Of a DNA stretch of 64,000 nucleotides, positions 58,114 to 64,000 are shown one piece after another (within the stretch, counting starts at the first letter, position 1; the number at the start of each line of letters is the position of its first letter). The DNA comes from Mucor racemosus (lineage: Eukaryota > Mucoromycota > Mucoromycetes > Mucorales > Mucoraceae): the NCBI GenBank assembly GCA_027405735.1, contig JAPEHQ010000017.1, positions 999,501-1,063,500 of the forward strand. Reading direction: 5' to 3'. The notes under the pieces are model-generated. The model did no database searches and was not told where the DNA came from. It worked only from the letters and a program-made list of their open reading frames with translations. The position numbers and the translations under genes were made by a program.

Positions 58114-58720
58114 AATGTTTCTACCAAAAGTCACATAAATATAATAAGTTCTTAATTTGGAAGCGGTTGGTTATGTTTTTTTTTTGATTCAATTAAAAAT
58201 TGTATACATTTATTCGAGCGCGTCGTAAAATGTGCACCTAGAAAATTTTTAAGATGTATTTTTTTATTGAAAAATCTGAAAAAAAAAAAAATGAAAAAAA
58301 AAAAAAAGTTCCAAAGACAATGAGATGCTCTCTCAATACCTTCAATTCCAAACATCATTAAATTTTATTTCATTTACTTGATAATAAATACATTTATATA
58401 CATTTGTTCTACGCTAAATGAAATAAAATCATGACTGATGTACGTTGTCATGGTAACAAGTTAATTTTTTGATCTAACATTTGAATTTATTAGTTTTTGT
58501 AAAATAAATGTACAAGTAAATATTTCCTTCTTTTTTTTTTTTTTTTTTTTGTAAAGACCTTTTTCTTCTCAAGAAATCTATAAACAGAATGAAAAAAATA
58601 TATATTTTGCAGTTACATTTCGACTGGCGCAAAAAAAAATTAAAAAAATAAATTATTTTTTGCAAAAAGATGTATACATTTTTGCTTTGGGAAAAGATCG
58701 GTGATTAAATCCAAATTAAA
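58114..58720. promoter_or_regulatory. Shared H3/H4 divergent promoter
   Basis: The start codons are 762 bp apart and face away. Long A- and T-tracts (58280-58310, 58535-58552), which disfavour nucleosomes, lie in the middle. No histone-specific element was recognised. Confidence 0.5.
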
Positions 58721-58728
58721 TATATAAA
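58721..58728 (+). promoter_or_regulatory. TATA box of H4
   Basis: TATATAAA, 73 bp before the H4 ATG. Confidence 0.6.
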
Positions 58729-58740
58729 GGTAAAGAATGA

Positions 58741-59112
<372 letters not shown>

Positions 59113-59468
59113 ATTCCTTAATTCATTATACATTTTTATTATTTCGCTATTATAAATCAAAAAAGAAGAAATCTCTACATAATAAGCAATTATTATATAA
59201 TTCCCCCCTCAAACAATTTCTTTTTCTCATAGCATACTGTAAATAAATATCTAAATTAGCTTGAATCTTTCAAGTTGGTTTTTCCAATCTCTAATATATT
59301 TTTTGTGTATTTGAATAATTCTATATATACAGTTTTCAAGTTTTGTTAGTGGTCACATTACCTTTGATTATGGATGGGGAAACAAGTAAATGTTGTCGTT
59401 TTCTCTCTTTTTCTTCTCCTTGAACTATTATTATAAAAAGTAAATATTCATGATATACCAATTTATCA
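59113..59468. other. H4 3' region and upstream of the next gene
   Basis: AT-rich; no gene. No metazoan-type histone 3' stem-loop was seen, fitting polyadenylated fungal histone mRNAs. Confidence 0.4.
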
Positions 59469-60338
59469 ATGAATAACAAGTATAAAAACAGTCATTCGAT
59501 TAGTGAAACGACGAGAAAAGTGTTTTTTATATCAAATACATATATAAAACCTCCATCTAGCTTGTTTGTTCCTGCTTTAATCACTGTAAAAGGACTTTAT
59601 CCACCTTCAATTATATTACTAAAGACTCTACTTGATACCAATAATTCGATTCCAAATAATATAATGATACCTAGAAAATCTTGTTCAGTTCCAATCAAAC
59701 TAATTACTATGCAAGAACATATAACATCTTCAATTTCAACCACAACTACAACTACAACTACAACTACAGCTACAGCTACAGCTACAGCTACCACTACAAC
59801 AACAACCATAACAACAGATATTCCATTAAAAAAATCGCAATCAACACCTCCTTCGCCAACTACACCTAATCATAATGAACCGCAACTACCAAAGCTAATC
59901 TCTTTTGAGAAAACTCAAATTAATACAGCCAAATCTTCTCGAACACCAATGAAAAAATGGGTTCTTAAAAAGAAGAAACCTATCACTACAAAATTACAAT
60001 CAGCATATTTGAAAGAGCAAGGACAAGAGCAAGAGCAGGAAGAAGAGGAAGACGAACCAATGACCAAGCCAATGTCACTCACTGAAAAAAGAAAAAGACA
60101 AGCTAAAAGAGCAGATCAAGTTAAAATTTGGAAAGTTAGAGAAGAAAGAGAAGCACGAGAAGCGAGATTAGTTTTAAGACGACAAATGGTAAATGGAAAT
60201 AAGAAAATTAGTCAATCAACTTCAACATCTTCAACAACAAATACCATAAGAAAAAAGAAGAAACGTGTCAAGTTTAATTTCGATAGAAACTCTGTAATTC
60301 AATTACCATCTTTTAATGATAGTTTGGAAGACATTTAA
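59469..60338 (+). CDS. Unrecognised Thr-rich, basic coiled protein
   Basis: Single frame of 289 codons. Residues about 85-115 are a Thr/Ala run encoded by ACA/GCT triplet repeats (59755-59800). Then a basic Pro/Ser segment (SQSTPPSPTTPNHNEPQLP), a Lys cluster (KKWVLKKKKP), Gln/Glu repeats, and a charged helix (EKRKRQAKRADQVKIWKV, REEREAREARLVLRR), ending with KKKKRVKFNFDRNSV. It resembles a nuclear, disordered protein with a coiled coil. RVKFxF near the end resembles a PP1-docking RVxF motif. No family was recognised. The coding nature is supported by length and by Ser/Thr/Lys codons, not by homology. Confidence 0.6.
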   Translation: MNNKYKNSHSISETTRKVFFISNTYIKPPSSLFVPALITVKGLYPPSIILLKTLLDTNNSIPNNIMIPRKSCSVPIKLITMQEHITSSISTTTTTTTTTTATATATATTTTTTITTDIPLKKSQSTPPSPTTPNHNEPQLPKLISFEKTQINTAKSSRTPMKKWVLKKKKPITTKLQSAYLKEQGQEQEQEEEEDEPMTKPMSLTEKRKRQAKRADQVKIWKVREEREAREARLVLRRQMVNGNKKISQSTSTSSTTNTIRKKKKRVKFNFDRNSVIQLPSFNDSLEDI

Positions 60339-60559
60339 CGTCAAGTACATAAAATAGCGTAATAAAGATCAAGTAAAAAAAAAAAAAGGAATATGTTTAT
60401 TTTCAAATTTTCGTAAAAAACAGCAACTAACCAAAGTGTTATGTACAAATATAATAATGAAGAAGGAAAGTTAGAAGGAAATGTAGTTGATCGTGTTTAG
60501 GTTAAAGAGTATAAAATTATTTGAAAAAAGCAAGGAAACTTTAAAGAGATTTAAAGCAT

Positions 60560-60955
60560 TTAAAGCTCTTGAGAAGCACCAGCCTTCTTGGACTTTGTAG
60601 GTAACAAAGAAGCATGAATGTTGGGAAGAACACCACCTTGAGCAATGGTAACATGACCGAGAAGCTTGTTTAATTCTTCATCGTTACGGATGGCCAATTG
60701 CAAATGACGAGGGATAATACGAGATTTCTTGTTATCACGAGCAGCGTTACCAGCTAATTCGAGGATTTCAGCAGCGAGATATTCGAGAACAGCAGCGAGG
60801 TATACGGGAGCACCAGCACCAACACGTTGGGCATAGTTACCACGACGCAAGAGACGATGGATACGACCAACAGGGAATTGGAGACCAGCCTTAGCTGAAC
60901 GAGTTTGAGACTTTGAGCCAGAAGCAGACTTTCCACCAGATTTACCACCAGACAT
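60560..60955 (-). CDS. Histone H2A (with SQEL tail)
   Basis: Intronless, 131 residues: the tail [34 protein letters not shown], the acidic-patch region, [13 protein letters not shown], and the C-terminal SQEL. The SQ(E/D)-hydrophobic end is the phosphorylation site of the DNA-damage kinases (the H2A.X function), built into canonical H2A in fungi. Divergent partner of H2B. Confidence 0.97.
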   Translation of the reverse strand: MSGGKSGGKSASGSKSQTRSAKAGLQFPVGRIHRLLRRGNYAQRVGAGAPVYLAAVLEYLAAEILELAGNAARDNKKSRIIPRHLQLAIRNDEELNKLLGHVTIAQGGVLPNIHASLLPTKSKKAGASQEL

Positions 60956-61590
60956 TTTTATATATTAATTTATGTGTATGTTATTGAAAACTGAGAAAAA
61001 AGAGAAATTAAACCAAGATTGGATTCATATAGCCACTATATATAGTAAAATTGCAAGATGAGCTTCGTGACTTTTTGCTCTTTTTGAATTTTTTTTTTTT
61101 TTTTTTTTTTCCCTGGAGCATTCCTAGAAAATTTGCTTTCAAAATGATGAAGGCGATGATGAAAAAAAAAAAAAAAAAAAAAAAATTCGTATATAGGTTG
61201 TTTATACCAAATCTACGTGATTAGACGTGTTTCATCACGATGTTATATATGCTCAATATCACGAAAATGCCTTGTATCAATGACAATGGCCTAAAAAGGC
61301 AATGGAAAGATATATACATTTTATATTTTTTCATCATGAAAAACAAGTTGGATATTTTAGATATCGTCAATCTGGGTTTCCTTAGGTCTTGAGATGTATG
61401 TTTTTTTTTAAAAAAAAAAAAAAAAAAAAAACATTTGGCAAAAAAAAATCCCCCAATTATAGTCACAAACATTTGAGGAAATCTCACAAAAAAAAAAAGA
61501 GCAAATTGATATATAAGAGACGAGTAAATTCCACAATGCCTTTGGATTTCTTTTTTTTTTCCTTTATAACAAAATTCAATATATTTAAAA
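60956..61590. promoter_or_regulatory. Shared H2A/H2B divergent promoter
   Basis: 635 bp between divergent starts. TATA boxes: CTATATATAG at 61036-61045 (H2A, about 82 bp before its ATG) and TATATAA at 61510-61516 (H2B, 75 bp before its ATG). Between them are long poly(dA:dT) tracts at 61090-61110, 61160-61185 and 61400-61430, as in the H3/H4 promoter. Confidence 0.6.
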
Positions 61591-61959
61591 ATGGCTCCTC
61601 CTAAAGATACTACTGCTGGTAAGGCTCCCGCAAAGACTACCAAGGTCAAGGCTGATGGTAAGAAGAGAAAGATCACTCGTCGTGAAACCTACTCTTCTTA
61701 CATTTACAAGGTCTTGAAGCAAGTTCACCCCGATACTGGTATCTCTAACAAGGCCATGTCCATCTTGAACTCTTTCGTTAACGATATCTTTGAACGTATT
61801 GCTTCCGAAGCCTCCAAGTTGGCTGCCTACAACAAGCGTTCTACCATCTCATCTCGTGAAATCCAAACTGCTGTTCGTCTCATTCTCCCTGGTGAACTTG
61901 CCAAGCATGCCGTCTCTGAAGGTACCAAGGCTGTTACCAAGTACACTAGCTCCAAATAA
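61591..61959 (+). CDS. Histone H2B
   Basis: Intronless, 122 residues. Lys-rich tail ([17 protein letters not shown]), then [40 protein letters not shown] and the C-terminal VTKYTSSK with the ubiquitylatable Lys. The most GC-rich codon use in the window. Confidence 0.97.
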   Translation: MAPPKDTTAGKAPAKTTKVKADGKKRKITRRETYSSYIYKVLKQVHPDTGISNKAMSILNSFVNDIFERIASEASKLAAYNKRSTISSREIQTAVRLILPGELAKHAVSEGTKAVTKYTSSK

Positions 61960-63495
61960 ATAACTTCAAGAATACAAAACAATTGGAAATTAAACATAAT
62001 GGATATTTATTTGCAAAAAGAAAGGATCTCTTGTGGAATTTGCTCGTTTTTTTTTTCTTTAATCATTCTACAAATTCATGATCATATATCCCCTTTTTTA
62101 TCACTCTAAAACAGCAATTAACAATTCGCGTTTGATTTCTTTCAAAAACTTTTTATTATCCTCCCATTTCAATTGCTAGTATTTATATAATTTCATTTTC
62201 ATCCTTTTCTTCCCTTTGTATGTACAGAAAGCTCAAAATACTTTAGTTTACTTTATTTTGATATCCTTATAATTTTTATATTAAAAAAAACAAAGCTTCA
62301 AAAACAAACATTATTTAATGTAAATAACTCTTGTGTGTTGCTCTAAATGATTTGTTGATTTATTCATGTTGTTTCGTAGGAGACTAACAAGAATTGCTTT
62401 AAGGATTTTATACCTAGAGAATGTCAAATTTAACATGATGAAAAATGCAAATCTTTTAATCATCATCTTGAAAGTGCTTTTTTTTTTTTTTGCATCAAAA
62501 AAAATACAACTCTAGCATGGCTATTGTAGTATTTTAAAAAGAATGTATGTCTAAGTCATTGCGCTCAATTCACGATGAAGAATTCCTTTGAGGAACGTGA
62601 CTCAAAAGCAAGGCGGTCAATAAGCTAGTCCTCTATATATGGTGTCCTATAGTTTTTTATTGTATTATTACTATTTCTATGCTTTCAATAAAGAATAAAT
62701 TCAAGAAGTTTCTCAAACTTTATATTGAAATTATTATGCTTCTGGCGGTGATTCAATATTTCCGTACCTGAATATTCCGTGCGTCCCAACGCACTCAAAA
62801 TGAAACGATCAAATAGTTGATTCAGGGCGAAACACTTCATAGTCGTATATGCAACTCGATTAAGCTATTGCACATTGTTAATATTGCGTCTTTTATTGAT
62901 GCTATGTAATTAATTTTCATTGTTAATTTTAATAACTTTCAAATGGTTTTCGTATACGTTTATAGTATATATGTATATATTGATATAAAAAAGAGTGTAA
63001 GCATAATTTACGAAAGCTAATCAAATCATAACCTTATTCGGCTCAACCTAAAATCATATTTTGATTTAGTTAAATTCTTGATGAAAACTATAATTCTGCA
63101 TAATAATAATATAATCGCTTGAATTAAAAGCTCATTAATGATAAAACAACTATCTATCCTGTATAATATACACAGCAAAACATACAATGGTATATAAAAC
63201 AAATTTAATTTTTTCTCATTAGTATGCAACTATAAATATTTTATTTGCAAGAAATTCATAAGTTGTTTGGTCATTGCAATTTGAAAATATAATCATCAAC
63301 TCTAGTATTGTCATAACATCGGATTTCTATGACTTAGATGGCCAACGGGTATTAGAAAACCATTGAATGAGATTTTTAATAATGAAGAAACTCTCAAACT
63401 GTAGTAGATATTGCCTAATTCTTCAAAAACCTAGATTTTAGCAAAAATCATAAAAAGGTCTATGCGAACTACATTCGTAATTTTGCCAAAAAAAT
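61960..63495. other. Intergenic between H2B and tRNA-Gly
   Basis: AT-rich, no gene or known repeat recognised. Short frames only. Confidence 0.4.
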
Positions 63496-63566
63496 TGCGC
63501 GGTCGGGGAATCGAACCCCGGCCCTTCGCGTGGCAGGCGAAGATTATACCACTTAACCAACCGCGC
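63496..63566 (-). tRNA. tRNA-Gly(GCC)
   Basis: 71-nt cloverleaf on the minus strand, no intron. Acceptor stem GCGCGGT pairs with ACCGCGC; the anticodon arm has a 5-bp TTCGC/GCGAA stem and loop CTGCCAC with anticodon GCC; the T arm contains GGTTCGATTCC, the B box. A discriminator A precedes a T-tract on the sense side. It lies about 240 bp before an LTR at 63808; tRNA genes are common landing sites of LTR elements. Confidence 0.95.
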
Positions 63567-63807
63567 ATTTTTATTTTGTAAAATTTTATTTATAATAGAT
63601 AGTAATTAAAAATATTTTTGCTCACGTGATATCATCTATATTCTGCACTTCGACTTGTTTGGTTCGATAAATCTGTTCGGTATTTAGTCATTACTAGTTA
63701 TCAGTATATAAACTCATTTTATATATCTCAGTAAGAAACCCAACTTCTTCCTAAATTAATATATTACTACTAAATATATTAATAATTGTTTCTTCTTACA
63801 GACAAAA

Positions 63808-64000
63808 TGTAATGATTCACATCACATGGCATTTCAACAATGATTGCATGAATTAGTTTCAATTGCATAATTCATATAAATATGCAAATGCTAAATCAGA
63901 TATTGAGCATTAATGAAAATACCTGTTCTCTTCCTTCATTAATTATTTTAATCAAATAAACTTATTAAACACAACCATAACCGATCTACTATATACTACT
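63808..64000 (+). mobile_element. LTR family D, cut by the window end
   Basis: Starts TGTAATGATTCAC and follows the LTR at 26352-26693 for 193 bp. The right end and any internal region are outside the window. Confidence 0.65.

Noticed and set aside
61221..61676. 151-codon minus-strand ORF over the H2A/H2B promoter
   Set aside because: Poly-Phe/Lys from homopolymer tracts and antisense to H2B.

Overview
The window reads as a chromosome segment of an early-diverging fungus, most likely Mucoromycota/Mucorales. Support: very AT-rich intergenic DNA, short (about 40-100 bp) GT-AG introns with CTAAY-like branch sites, an SPX-VTC polyphosphate polymerase, an IucA/IucC-type (NIS) siderophore synthetase of the kind that makes rhizoferrin in Mucorales, an Integrator subunit (lost in most Dikarya), and divergent intronless core-histone pairs. 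Species was not determined; all gene models below were spliced by eye.

Layout. (1) 1-1,910: 5' part of a VTC4-type polyphosphate polymerase gene, running off the window edge. (2) about 2-12.4 kb: repeat block with fragments of a long repeat family carrying a captured dynein intermediate-chain exon, a LINE with an endonuclease but no reverse transcriptase, and an LTR. (3) 12.5-22.8 kb: dense gene block: coactosin, 2H phosphoesterase-like protein, ARMC7 homologue, PPR protein, NIS siderophore synthetase, an unrecognised helical protein and 14-3-3. (4) about 23-48 kb: 25 kb without an intact host gene, a nest of solo LTRs, a Tc1/mariner element, MITEs, a broken gag-pol element, a 3.9-kb TIR element with an internal 104-bp satellite, and the best-preserved mobile gene of the window, a DDE transposase fused to a C-terminal chromodomain flanked by identical 260-bp direct repeats. 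(5) 48.2-55.5 kb: ER-type DnaJ protein, C-terminal half of Integrator subunit 2, a small OB-fold protein, fibrillarin and a UPF0390 protein. (6) 57.6-62.0 kb: H3/H4 and H2A/H2B divergent pairs with an unrecognised basic protein between them. (7) 63.5 kb: tRNA-Gly(GCC), then the start of another LTR at the window end.

How genes relate: several genes are tightly packed. ARMC7 and the 2H gene converge and overlap by 13 coding bases; INTS2 and the OB-fold gene converge and overlap by 4. ARMC7/PPR, H3/H4 and H2A/H2B share divergent promoters. The siderophore synthetase has a perfect ATCWGATAA site upstream, matching fungal iron-GATA repressor control. The repeat block at 23-48 kb is nested several layers deep and can be dated relatively by which element interrupts which.
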